The position numbers and the translations under genes were made by a program. Positions 10,801 through 17,763 of a DNA stretch of 20,522 bases are shown here, one piece after another. This DNA comes from Candidatus Methanomethylophilaceae archaeon (GTDB lineage Archaea; Thermoplasmatota; Thermoplasmata; Methanomassiliicoccales; Methanomethylophilaceae): positions 1-20,522 of the forward strand of contig JAEDGA010000015.1 of NCBI GenBank assembly GCA_016297775.1. Reading direction: 5' to 3'. The notes under the pieces are model-generated. The model had not been told where the DNA came from. It worked only from the letters and a program-made list of their open reading frames with translations, and searched no databases. Position 1 is the stretch's first letter; every line of letters begins with the position of its first letter.

Positions 10801-12568
10801 TGAATTCCGCACCGATGAGCGACAGCGTAGGCACGTCGTTCTTCAGCGTGTGGAGCGTACCTTTCATGCAGGGTATCGAACCGATCAGTATGCGTCCGCG
10901 TATGTCCTGTTTCACAGGTTCGCCGAGTGCGTTCCAATCCAGTACGTCGGCCGGAGGCGTCCACTCCAGACGTACGAGTCCGTCCCCGTCGTGCACTATC
11001 ATGAGATCCAGAAGGACGGTCTCGGTGGCATCCTTGTCCAGTATTATGTTCCCGTCATCCAACGTGTACGGTGCACCGATGCTCTCCAGTACGGTGACGT
11101 CGTCGCATACGGGTATGCGTACGAAACCGTCCCTGCATGTTCCTTCCTTCAAAAGACGCATCTTCAGAGAATACGCCGTATCCCTGTCGGCGGATGCTGT
11201 AGGATCAACGGGATGCCAATCCTCCGGCAGAGGTTTGAGCGCATCCTCAATCTCCTGCACATGCCATTCGATCGGATATCCGCTGGGGATGAGGAAGTGG
11301 TTGTTCTCGCAGAATTCTCCGAACGGTACGAGTACCTCCCCGTTGTCGGTGATCTCGAACACGTCCGACCTTACGGTTCTTGCTTCGTCGGATGTCTGGC
11401 ACTGGACCAGGTCCCCGTTGTTCAGTACGGCTATCGGGCCGTCCAGTTCGTCGCAGGGTGTCACGACGCATGCCTTCCCGGGTCTTTCGATCTTCAGCTG
11501 TGTACCCAACGCGGGGAACTCGTCCATTATGTACATGCTTGCGGGACAGAACGCCAGGGATGCGAGACCCGCGGTCCTGGCACGTCCGTATCTGAGTCTG
11601 AATCCGCCCACACGGCTGGGGTGTCCGAAGATCGGTCTTCCCGCGACGATGTCCTTGAGGTACTTCTCCGAAGGGTGTACCGATCTGGGTCCGGAATCCG
11701 TAGCGACGGCGGCACCCTTCATGGAAAGATATTCGTCCATGAACTCCCAACCCTTCAGACCCAGCTTCTTGACGTGCTTCTGCAGCTTGCTGGCCTTTTG
11801 ACACATACCTTCGGCGACGACCAGACACGCACCGCCCCTGACCTGGTTGGTCTTGATACGGGGCAGGTCCCTGAATCCGGAGAGTTCCATCTTCTCCGTA
11901 CCCTCTCCGTCGATCATGATGGGGCATCTTCCCACGATCAGTTTGATCTCCTCGGCGGACGGGGAGTACTGGATGTGTTGGCACATCTTGTACAGAGGGA
12001 TCTCTTCGATGAATCTGTCAACCTCGGCCTCGGTCGGTTTGTATTCCCCGATACCGATCTCGGTCCTGACGACGTCCGCAAGAAGGACGCTCATTGCCTG
12101 TGCGGTACCTCCAGCGGCACGGATCGGTCCCGCGAACACAAGGTCCACGAACTCGGTGCCGTCGTCGTTTATACCGATCTTGGTGTCCGCAAGACCCTCC
12201 AGGGGTGCGACGAGGATACCCTCGGTGAGGACGGCGAGACCCGCACGGATGGCGGTATCCAGGGACTTCTCCTTGCTGCCCATGTCCCTCTTGGCCATCT
12301 CCTTGGCGACATAGAGTGACACCAGCTCCCTGTTCTTGTACTTGTCAGTGAGCTTCCTGATGGTCTCGGCTATGCCTTTGACATCGTAATCCTTCAGAAG
12401 CTTCTCCACCCTGGATGCCAGATCCTCCGCCTGGGGGACCTCCACCTTGTTCTCGGGGTCCCTGCCCATGCGCCTGGCCTTGCGGGCGATGTCGTAACAT
12501 CTCTCGTTGTCTTCGGCGAGCTTCCTGAAGTACTCGCCCATCTCCTCGCTGTATACCAGCTCAGGCAT
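7865..12568 (-). CDS. polC: DNA polymerase D large catalytic subunit DP2, with expanded internal repeats
   Basis: This is the polymerising subunit of the archaeal replicative polymerase PolD, which acts with the DP1 exonuclease subunit and PCNA. The family N-terminus (MPELVYSEEMGEYF), GPIRAAGGTAQA (147-158), GGFRLRYGRARTAG (321-334) and DEFPALGTQLKIERPGK (349-365) are clear. Two zinc motifs follow: CPQC/CRNC (1095-1110) and CVKC/CTTC near the C-terminus. The catalytic NCDGDED (1317-1323) is intact, so the known DP2 intein site there is empty. The last residues, KCTLSDFF, form a PCNA-interacting (PIP) motif at the extreme C-terminus. The length is 1567 aa against about 1260 for Pyrococcus furiosus as I recall it. 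The excess is about six copies of an ~80-residue unit between residues 462 and 995. GAGGAAG precedes the ATG, which overlaps the nog1 stop by 8 nt. Confidence 0.96.
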   Translation of the reverse strand: MPELVYSEEMGEYFRKLAEDNERCYDIARKARRMGRDPENKVEVPQAEDLASRVEKLLKDYDVKGIAETIRKLTDKYKNRELVSLYVAKEMAKRDMGSKEKSLDTAIRAGLAVLTEGILVAPLEGLADTKIGINDDGTEFVDLVFAGPIRAAGGTAQAMSVLLADVVRTEIGIGEYKPTEAEVDRFIEEIPLYKMCQHIQYSPSAEEIKLIVGRCPIMIDGEGTEKMELSGFRDLPRIKTNQVRGGACLVVAEGMCQKASKLQKHVKKLGLKGWEFMDEYLSMKGAAVATDSGPRSVHPSEKYLKDIVAGRPIFGHPSRVGGFRLRYGRARTAGLASLAFCPASMYIMDEFPALGTQLKIERPGKACVVTPCDELDGPIAVLNNGDLVQCQTSDEARTVRSDVFEITDNGEVLVPFGEFCENNHFLIPSGYPIEWHVQEIEDALKPLPEDWHPVDPTASADRDTAYSLKMRLLKEGTCRDGFVRIPVCDDVTVLESIGAPYTLDDGNIILDKDATETVLLDLMIVHDGDGLVRLEWTPPADVLDWNALGEPVKQDIRGRILIGSIPCMKGTLHTLKNDVPTLSLIGAEFTENENKVSLKEETTKRLLSDLGLSMDGENVSESSEPPTDLLGWSKIGPSVKEAWTESITTGRDIIYSNGTLSFPLSYGRQLDIIGMEYMEIEGSLRLSVNNTVTLLSDLKLKYDDTEERLVRYEDKPPDTVFKWGKAGKAKDKWADRIISGKDMTLSDGRLIIPSYTERTLFSLKVPYMTDKGELGIAFEDADPLLENLGLYRYKRWVKQILPDDWEHPTYDRAKEMSRTYGVPLHPDYNLFWNDVPLGDLVSLRGFIASEGRLEDGCLTMPLNEDAAMLLKLGVGFTYVSGNIRLDTDSSNRLLKDLGLYYDEDKETVGDTGSMPEVSVLSWSSVPDGIRDRMRSDILSERATGFHLKGKLVVIPCGSQKKTLETLGAIHKVNGGMLRIDGRYTLPLIECLGLSADEDRIVASTELSGEDSLGAISKALGIEVRARAISRIGMRMGRPEKAKDRKGAPVQHGIFAVTNEVNNKKDIIATIDDLKRVSSNDNKDKLISPVMGRRSCPQCGGVTFRTWCRNCGSHTNPEKMSDVRDKMSVDIIREMDEAVKLLGVRRPPEVKVLEALTSKAKVPEPIEKAILRQLYDLGVYKDGTIRFDMSDIPITHFRPREVGMSVEQAHQLGYVHDMDGDPLTDIEQMCELKVQDVIPNIECGRYLVQIAKFMDHLLEKFYNLPRFYNVEKPEDLIGHLTIGLAPHTSGGILCRIIGYTEASGCYAHPFFHASKRRNCDGDEDCLMLLLDGLINFSRAYLPDRRGGLMDAPLVLTTRLDPNEIDKEAQNVDCLRRYPKEFYEAAMELKDAKDVEKVMDLIAGRIGTIYQYEGLGFTLNTNDINEGPKHSAYTTLETMRDKMDGQLSLGKKIRAVDEKDVAIRVIDKHFMPDMIGNLRSYSAQGVRCVKCGTKYRRIPLTGRCTTCNNELTLTVHEASVRKYLEVSKNICEKYDLPQYTRERIMILELSMDSLFNSDKVKKCTLSDFF
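9584..11185 (-). repeat. Six diverged tandem protein repeats within DP2
   Basis: Approximate units in DP2 residues are R1 462-535, R2 537-620, R3 626-712, R4 716-790, R5 823-902 and R6 914-995. Each reads roughly as W or an aromatic, a helical stretch, G-x-L-x-(I/F/M)-P, then L-x-x-(L/I)-(G/K)-x-x-(Y/F/H), G-x-(I/L)-x-(L/I), and an ending (L/I)-L-x-(D/N/C)-L-x-L. Examples of the last element are LLSDLGL, LLSDLKL, LLENLGL, LLKDLGL and IECLGL. R5 begins with the family-typical LHPDYNLFWNDV, and R6 leads into the conserved GMRMGRPEKAK. A short LP(E/D)DW segment occurs at 447-451 and again at 801-805, flanking the four extra N-terminal units. The copies are too diverged to be recent duplications. 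Confidence 0.75.
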
Positions 12569-13562
12569 CTTCTTCCTCGTCTTCCTGCTGGAGCCTGATC
12601 TTCCTGAGCTCGGTCACCACTGCCGTGCGCAGCCCCTCCATGTTCTCTCCGGACTGTGCGGAGAAGCATATCCTGTCGGGGTTGCCGGTCTTCATGATGT
12701 CGCATTTGCTCTCGGCGACGATGATGGGTACGCCCTCGAATCCTTTTTGGAGGGATTCCATCAGTGCGGTCTGCTTCTCCATGCTGTATCCGCAGGTCTC
12801 GGACGGATCGATTACGATCAGCATCACGTGGGTCAGATATTTGAGTGCCAGTACCGCCTGTTTCTCGATATCGTTGCGTTCGGACAGCTCCCTGTCGAGG
12901 AGTCCGGGAGTGTCGATGATCTGGTATTTCCTCCATTCGTCCTCGATGTGCCCTACGATGATGCCCTTGGTGGTGAAAGGGTACGGGGCTATCTCGGGAG
13001 CGGCGGTGGAGAGTTCGGTGACGAGGTTGCTCTTACCGACGTTGGGGAATCCGGCCACCACCACGGTGGGGATGTCGGATTCTATGGAGGGGAGGTTCCT
13101 GAACTTGTTCTTGCAGTCCTGGAGGAACAGGAGGTCCTTGGAGATCTGCTTCATCAGCGACGATATGCGTCCGTAGAACTGTGTCCTGACGCCTTTGATG
13201 ATCTCCGGATCCTTGCTGCGCCTGATGTTCCTCAGGGATTCGGTGGTGAGCTTGTCGGTACGGTTGGCCGCCCATTTGACCGCACCGAGGGATTTCTTGT
13301 AAGGGTCGAGTCCGATGACCAGGTCCACGAGCTCGGGGAGGAAGTCCTCCTCCTTCTCGATCCTGGGGAACTTGTCGACGTATCCGTTCAGCGTGTCCTT
13401 GATTATGTCCCCTGCGGCGGAGACCTTGGCCAGAGTGGTCTTCTTCACCGAATCCAGAGCATTCGCTCCAGAAATCGTTATCTTGGATGCTCTGTGGAAT
13501 GCCTTGTCCAACAGTTCGTCGGACGAAAGTACCGTCGGGATTCTGTAAGTCTTCTCGGCCAT
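12561..13562 (-). CDS. Nog1-type GTP-binding protein
   Basis: A 333-residue P-loop GTPase of the Obg/Nog1 group; eukaryotic Nog1 works in 60S ribosome assembly, and the archaeal relatives are presumed to act in large-subunit biogenesis. An N-terminal helical domain (1-160) precedes the G domain. G1 is GFPNVGKSN (171-179), the switch region has PFTTKGIIVGH (195-205), G3 is DTPGL (217-221), and the family-typical IDPSETCGYSMEKQ spans 251-264. The G4 position reads ESKCD (284-288) where NKxD is usual, so the Asn is replaced by Ser. A probable G5 is SAQSG (301-305). The start at 13562 fits a TATA box about 26 nt upstream with no Shine-Dalgarno, suggesting a leaderless mRNA. An upstream in-frame extension of 11 codons would lie over the promoter. 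The stop overlaps the DP2 start (ATGCCTGA), so both probably share a transcript. Confidence 0.9.
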   Translation of the reverse strand: MAEKTYRIPTVLSSDELLDKAFHRASKITISGANALDSVKKTTLAKVSAAGDIIKDTLNGYVDKFPRIEKEEDFLPELVDLVIGLDPYKKSLGAVKWAANRTDKLTTESLRNIRRSKDPEIIKGVRTQFYGRISSLMKQISKDLLFLQDCKNKFRNLPSIESDIPTVVVAGFPNVGKSNLVTELSTAAPEIAPYPFTTKGIIVGHIEDEWRKYQIIDTPGLLDRELSERNDIEKQAVLALKYLTHVMLIVIDPSETCGYSMEKQTALMESLQKGFEGVPIIVAESKCDIMKTGNPDRICFSAQSGENMEGLRTAVVTELRKIRLQQEDEEEDA

Positions 13563-13582
13563 GTCTCTAACATCGCGCGCAT

Positions 13583-13592
13583 ATAGATAAAA
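13583..13592 (-). promoter_or_regulatory. TATA box of the nog1-DP2 transcript
   Basis: On the minus strand the sequence TTTTATCTAT is centred about 25-26 nt before the ATG at 13562. No ribosome-binding motif lies between it and the ATG, consistent with a leaderless transcript. Confidence 0.5.
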
Positions 13593-13607
13593 CATACCAC
13601 TGCCGTA

Positions 13608-16600
13608 TCACGCCTCGGAGAATGTCATCCTGAAGAGCCAGAGGTCGGAATCGTAGCTTATGTTGGGCTCGAAACACTTCGGGACGGCATTGGTGGGGAA
13701 GTCCTCCAGGACGATACCTGCCTCCGCGCTCCACTTGCCACCGCTCTCGCCGAAGATCTCGGACAGTGCGGACAGATTCACCTTGACGGAAAGACCCGCC
13801 TCGACCTTCATGCCGTCGATGTAATCCTTCGCGAATCCGGGGGCGGATATGGCCGTGTATACGACGGTCCTGAGGTACACGTCGTCCATGACGATCCTCT
13901 CCGCACTCATTCCCTCGGGACAGGCGATGTGCTCCCCGATGACGGGGATCATGGATGCGATGTACATGAGAGTGTCCCTGACGATCTCGGAATCGAGACC
14001 CAGCATGATCCTGAATCCTTTGTGGTCGGTCTCCGCGTAATCGGTCAGTTCCACCTCGACGAACACGTATGCCTCTATCAGTGCGTCCGCGATGGTGTCG
14101 ATGAACTTCTCGATCATCCTGGCTATGACTCTCTGGACGAACACCATGAGGCTGTCCACGTCGGTGATCCTTCCGCCCATGTCGTCGATTATCTCCACCA
14201 CGGCGTCCTCCGCATACCTGAGCATAGCGGCCTTGGTGAACGCCCCTCCGGGGATGTTGTTCCCGTTCTTGGATCCCGGAGAACCTACGTTGAATCCCCA
14301 CTCGTCGAATCCGTCGGACACGCGCTGGTTGGTCATGTCGTTGTTCTCGGTATCGGTGAGCCAGGCGGTCTTGTCCACGATGTTCCCGTAGGTGTCGTAG
14401 AGTGTGAGCATCTCCCCGCGGTTGCCTTTGCTGGCGCTGTTGTTGAGTGTCTGCTTGTCGAAGGTGATCACCGCCATACCCTTGGCGGGGATCCTGACAC
14501 CGGTGATGCTGACGGATTTGCTGTCTCCTGATGCGGGAACGAGGGTGTAACCTTCTAGGTTGATCTCCTCATCGGTGTTGTTGAAGATCTCCACCCATTC
14601 CTTCCCCCTGTCGTCCCCAGCAGGATTCAGTTCCACCTCGTTGATCAGGATGCCTTCCCTGATAGGGAGCGCGTGCTTCACGTATATCCCCGCATCGAGG
14701 GCGCATTTGACACCGGGGATGGGGGTCGGGATGTTGGACAGTACGTCTCCCACGCCGGGGATCTCGGACACCGACAGCTGGGTCTTCTTGTACTGTACCA
14801 GTTCGGGAACGGTACCGTGGAAGCTGATGTCCCTGATCTTCCCCTCGATACCAACGTAGTAGGATCTGCTGGCGAGGAGGGGGTCGAAGATCGCTTTCAC
14901 GTTCCAGTCCTTACCTTCCGCACCTCCTTCGACGATCGCGTAGTAATCCTTGGAGAGGTTGTGCTTGACGGTACAGGAGGCGAATGCGGTGATGTTCCCT
15001 CCCATGTCCTTGGATACGGTCACCTTGACGATGTCCTTGGTGTTCTTGGTGAGGGATCTGAGGTTGGTGTCGATTCTGACCTTGGTACCGAAGATGTCGA
15101 GGAACAGGGTCTGGGATCCAAGTTTGATGTCGAGGTCCATTATTCCGACCGCTTCCATGATCTCCCCGAAGTACTCGCGGAACGCGGACTGGAGGATTTC
15201 GAGGGGAACGCGGACGGTCTCGTAGATCTCGGTCATCATCCTGTTGATCTCGTTTCCGAACTCGATCATGACGGAGCTGCAGATCCTCTCCAACTCCCTC
15301 ATGGCCTTGAGGACGTTCATGAGGTCGTCGAGGAAGGGTTCCAGCGCTTTCATGAGGTGTGTGAACGCATCCCCGATCAGGGTGTTGCTGGCATTGTATT
15401 CGGTACCTTTGAGCTTCCATCCGGATACGCAGGGGATGTCCATCTCGGTGTCTATCGTTATGCTGCCGCTGTAGGACGAATCGTATGCTCCCAGGGACTC
15501 CAGGACCTTGTTACCGGACCTGACCTCGAATCCGACGTCCCCGCTGATGCGTACTGTGTATATGGCGGAGTATGCGGCCTCGGTCCACATCTCGAATCCG
15601 ACGTAGTGGGTGTTCTTGGCCCTGTTCTCTATGGGGCTGACGAGTTCGATGTCGATGTCGCAGACATCGGAGACGGTCATCCTCTCGTTCCTGACATTAC
15701 CGTCGCCGTCCACCAGGGTGAACGAATCCTCGGAGGGGATGTCACAGACCCCGAAGCAGGGGTCCTTCTCCATCACCTTGATGATGTCGCCGCAGATGCC
15801 TTTCATGGTGTCCCTGATCCCGGAATCGAGACCGAAGATGCCGATGACCTTGGAGACGGTGGCGGACATGGCATTCGTCAGGATGTCGGTCCTGGTCCCG
15901 GAGACGGTCTCCATGACGGAGAGCTGTCTCACCCTGTCGTTCACCTTGCCGTAGATCGTTTTTCTGATATCATCGATCACATCGAGGTCCCTGACATATT
16001 CGGTGATGGAATCCAGGTCATATTCCCCGACATGTACCAGATTGGCGTAGTAGGTGAGGGCGATGTTTTTGATGATGTCTTCGAACATCCTGTCCGCCCC
16101 GAACACGTCGTTACCGTTGTTCCTTATGCACTGGTACACTGCGCACATGAGGGGGTCGTTGATGGTAACCGATCTGACCATTGTGTCGAAGACGCTCACG
16201 AAGCTCTTTCCGCTCTTCTCGATGGCTGCATCCATCGCCTTACTGAGGGAATCGGAGAAACCCTCTCCGTCGAAGCAGTCCACAGGGACGGACACGTCGC
16301 ATTTCCCGCGGATGCCGTATGCGATGGAGTTGAGGATCTGGTACAGCGATTCTTTGAATTGGTTCCTGCTGTCGTTGTATGTCCTGTAGAATGAACCCCA
16401 TCCGTCCCAGGAGAGCAGATCCAGTTTCGATCTGCTGATGTCTTCTTCGAAGGGTTCGGTGATGGAATCGAACTTTTCCATGTCCACATCGATATCGAAG
16501 CATGTTCCGGGAATGACGAAGGGTTCCACGTCCTCGAATCCGAGGATCAGGAGGTTCTCGGCACCGATGTTCCTCATGCTGGTGCGGATGTGGTTCTTCA

Positions 16601-17630
16601 CGTTGTCCGCGTCTATGTCCCTGGATATGATGAAACCGATGACCGTGTTGAGGATGTTCCTGGCGCGGTCCTCAATGCTGTCTGCGAGGTCGAGGACCAT
16701 GTTGGCGCCTATGTAATCCAGCCACTGTGTCACGTATCTGTCCATGTTGGCCATGATGGCCTGTCCGTAGAACGCACCGAGGTCGATGACTATGTTCCCG
16801 TCCCTGACGGATACGAGTTCCGCAAGGTCCACCTTATCCTTCCCGAGGATGTCATCCCCGTCCTCGCATGCACGGAAGCACATTATCTCCAGGATGTCCA
16901 ACGCGTTCCTGAATGCCGTCCTGACATCATCCTCGGTGATTATGGAACGCGTACCTCCGGCGCCGCCCTCGGACATCATCCCGTATCCGGCGAGGATCCT
17001 GGACTGGGCGATGGCGGTGAGCTGGTACTCTATCATCTGTGTGAGTGCGGATGCGTCACCGTCGGTCGAGAGCTCGAACCTGCTGGCATTCTCCACGACG
17101 AGGGGGAGGCAGGATGTGGCGTCCGCGGATACCTCCACGGTCCTGGTGCTGCTTCCGGTCTCCGATGTGAACGAGAGCGAGACCGTACCGTAGGCACGGA
17201 GGAAGGTGGATGCGGAGCTTCCGGGGACGTCGAAACCGGTGCCGACCCTGAGGGATTCCAGTCTGAGGGAGATGTCGTGGGACAGTATTTCAGTCCTCAC
17301 ACCCCTCTCGAAGGAGGGGTATTCGGAGGAGAACATCGAAGCCACCCTCCTCTTGAAGATCTCGGATCTCTCGAAGAGGTTGCCGGTACAGGAGGTGCTT
17401 ATGTCGGTGATGATGTTCCCCAATGCCGTCTCGATACCGAGTACGGCGGAATCGGAGACCTCGTCGATGGATGCGAACTCCATCTCAAGGGACTCGCTGT
17501 TGTCGGTGGAGGATTCTATGCTCTTGTTGATCACGCAGAAGAATGAACCCGTGACCAGAAGTGCCACTGCGATCATGGCCATGGGCATGTTGCCCCTCCT
17601 GTCCCTGCGGGAGTCTCTCGTTCCAATCAT
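13608..17630 (-). CDS. Large membrane-anchored, probably extracytoplasmic protein with lamin-tail domain
   Basis: A 1340-residue protein that I cannot assign to a named family overall. The N-terminus has a basic stretch (RDSRRDRRGN) then one hydrophobic segment (MPMAMIAVALLVTGSFFCVI, about 15-34). This looks like a signal anchor or a pilin/TadE-like leader, and no other clear membrane segment is seen. The rest is a mix of long helical and beta-rich stretches. Residues about 992-1120 form a lamin-tail domain: ILINEVELNPAG, then GKEWVEIFNNTDEEINLEGYT, an RIPAKGMAVITF turn, and an ending with W-G-F and GSPGSKNG. In prokaryotes this beta-sandwich domain occurs mainly on secreted proteins. Lamin-tail coordinates are about 14271-14651. 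I chose the ATG at 17630 over an in-frame GTG at 17636 because the TATA box at 17655-17662 places the transcript start near 17632. A cell-surface structural or assembly role is a guess. Confidence 0.75.
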   Translation of the reverse strand: MIGTRDSRRDRRGNMPMAMIAVALLVTGSFFCVINKSIESSTDNSESLEMEFASIDEVSDSAVLGIETALGNIITDISTSCTGNLFERSEIFKRRVASMFSSEYPSFERGVRTEILSHDISLRLESLRVGTGFDVPGSSASTFLRAYGTVSLSFTSETGSSTRTVEVSADATSCLPLVVENASRFELSTDGDASALTQMIEYQLTAIAQSRILAGYGMMSEGGAGGTRSIITEDDVRTAFRNALDILEIMCFRACEDGDDILGKDKVDLAELVSVRDGNIVIDLGAFYGQAIMANMDRYVTQWLDYIGANMVLDLADSIEDRARNILNTVIGFIISRDIDADNVKNHIRTSMRNIGAENLLILGFEDVEPFVIPGTCFDIDVDMEKFDSITEPFEEDISRSKLDLLSWDGWGSFYRTYNDSRNQFKESLYQILNSIAYGIRGKCDVSVPVDCFDGEGFSDSLSKAMDAAIEKSGKSFVSVFDTMVRSVTINDPLMCAVYQCIRNNGNDVFGADRMFEDIIKNIALTYYANLVHVGEYDLDSITEYVRDLDVIDDIRKTIYGKVNDRVRQLSVMETVSGTRTDILTNAMSATVSKVIGIFGLDSGIRDTMKGICGDIIKVMEKDPCFGVCDIPSEDSFTLVDGDGNVRNERMTVSDVCDIDIELVSPIENRAKNTHYVGFEMWTEAAYSAIYTVRISGDVGFEVRSGNKVLESLGAYDSSYSGSITIDTEMDIPCVSGWKLKGTEYNASNTLIGDAFTHLMKALEPFLDDLMNVLKAMRELERICSSVMIEFGNEINRMMTEIYETVRVPLEILQSAFREYFGEIMEAVGIMDLDIKLGSQTLFLDIFGTKVRIDTNLRSLTKNTKDIVKVTVSKDMGGNITAFASCTVKHNLSKDYYAIVEGGAEGKDWNVKAIFDPLLASRSYYVGIEGKIRDISFHGTVPELVQYKKTQLSVSEIPGVGDVLSNIPTPIPGVKCALDAGIYVKHALPIREGILINEVELNPAGDDRGKEWVEIFNNTDEEINLEGYTLVPASGDSKSVSITGVRIPAKGMAVITFDKQTLNNSASKGNRGEMLTLYDTYGNIVDKTAWLTDTENNDMTNQRVSDGFDEWGFNVGSPGSKNGNNIPGGAFTKAAMLRYAEDAVVEIIDDMGGRITDVDSLMVFVQRVIARMIEKFIDTIADALIEAYVFVEVELTDYAETDHKGFRIMLGLDSEIVRDTLMYIASMIPVIGEHIACPEGMSAERIVMDDVYLRTVVYTAISAPGFAKDYIDGMKVEAGLSVKVNLSALSEIFGESGGKWSAEAGIVLEDFPTNAVPKCFEPNISYDSDLWLFRMTFSEA

Positions 17631-17654
17631 GAACACATATCCGCCCGGATATGG

Positions 17655-17662
17655 GATATAAA
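17655..17662 (-). promoter_or_regulatory. TATA box of the lamin-tail protein gene
   Basis: TTTATATC on the minus strand is centred about 28 nt before the ATG at 17630. This predicts a leaderless or nearly leaderless transcript and excludes the upstream GTG at 17636 as the likely start. Confidence 0.55.
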
Positions 17663-17668
17663 GGAGGA

Positions 17669-17698
17669 GTTAACCGTAGCATGTTAACCGTGTACGGT
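17669..17698. promoter_or_regulatory. Operator-like repeats between divergent promoters
   Basis: GTTAACCGT occurs twice in direct orientation (17669-17677 and 17683-17691), 14 nt apart. The second copy runs into an inverted repeat, ACCGT-GT-ACGGT (17687-17698). The element sits between the minus-strand TATA box at 17655-17662 and the plus-strand TATA box at 17716-17723, so one regulator could act on both genes. No regulator is identified. Confidence 0.35.
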
Positions 17699-17715
17699 CC
17701 CGTTCTATCCAACCA

Positions 17716-17723
17716 TTTATATT
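17716..17723 (+). promoter_or_regulatory. TATA box of the radical SAM-ferredoxin-reductase operon
   Basis: TTTATATT lies within a longer A/T stretch ending at 17729. A start site about 26 nt downstream (near 17746) gives a leader of about 18 nt before the ATG at 17764. A purine-rich AGGAAGG in that leader may act as a weak ribosome-binding site. Confidence 0.55.
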
Positions 17724-17763
17724 ATTATAGGGAATTGAGCCGACATCAGGAAGGGACAAGAAG

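Noticed and set aside
10154..11230. Intein in DP2 to explain the extra length
   Set aside because: There is no Cys/Ser N-terminal splice block, no endonuclease motifs and no His-Asn ending, and the known intein site at NCDGDED is uninterrupted. The excess is repeated domain units instead.
10850..12319. Long plus-strand frame of 489 codons opposite DP2
   Set aside because: It is a shadow of the GC-rich DP2 gene in antisense; the opposite strand has strong conserved motifs through this region.
14673..16394. Long plus-strand frame of 573 codons opposite the lamin-tail protein
   Set aside because: Its translation is dominated by V, D, G, H and L in the skewed pattern of an antisense shadow. The minus-strand frame is longer, begins at a good promoter and contains a recognisable domain.
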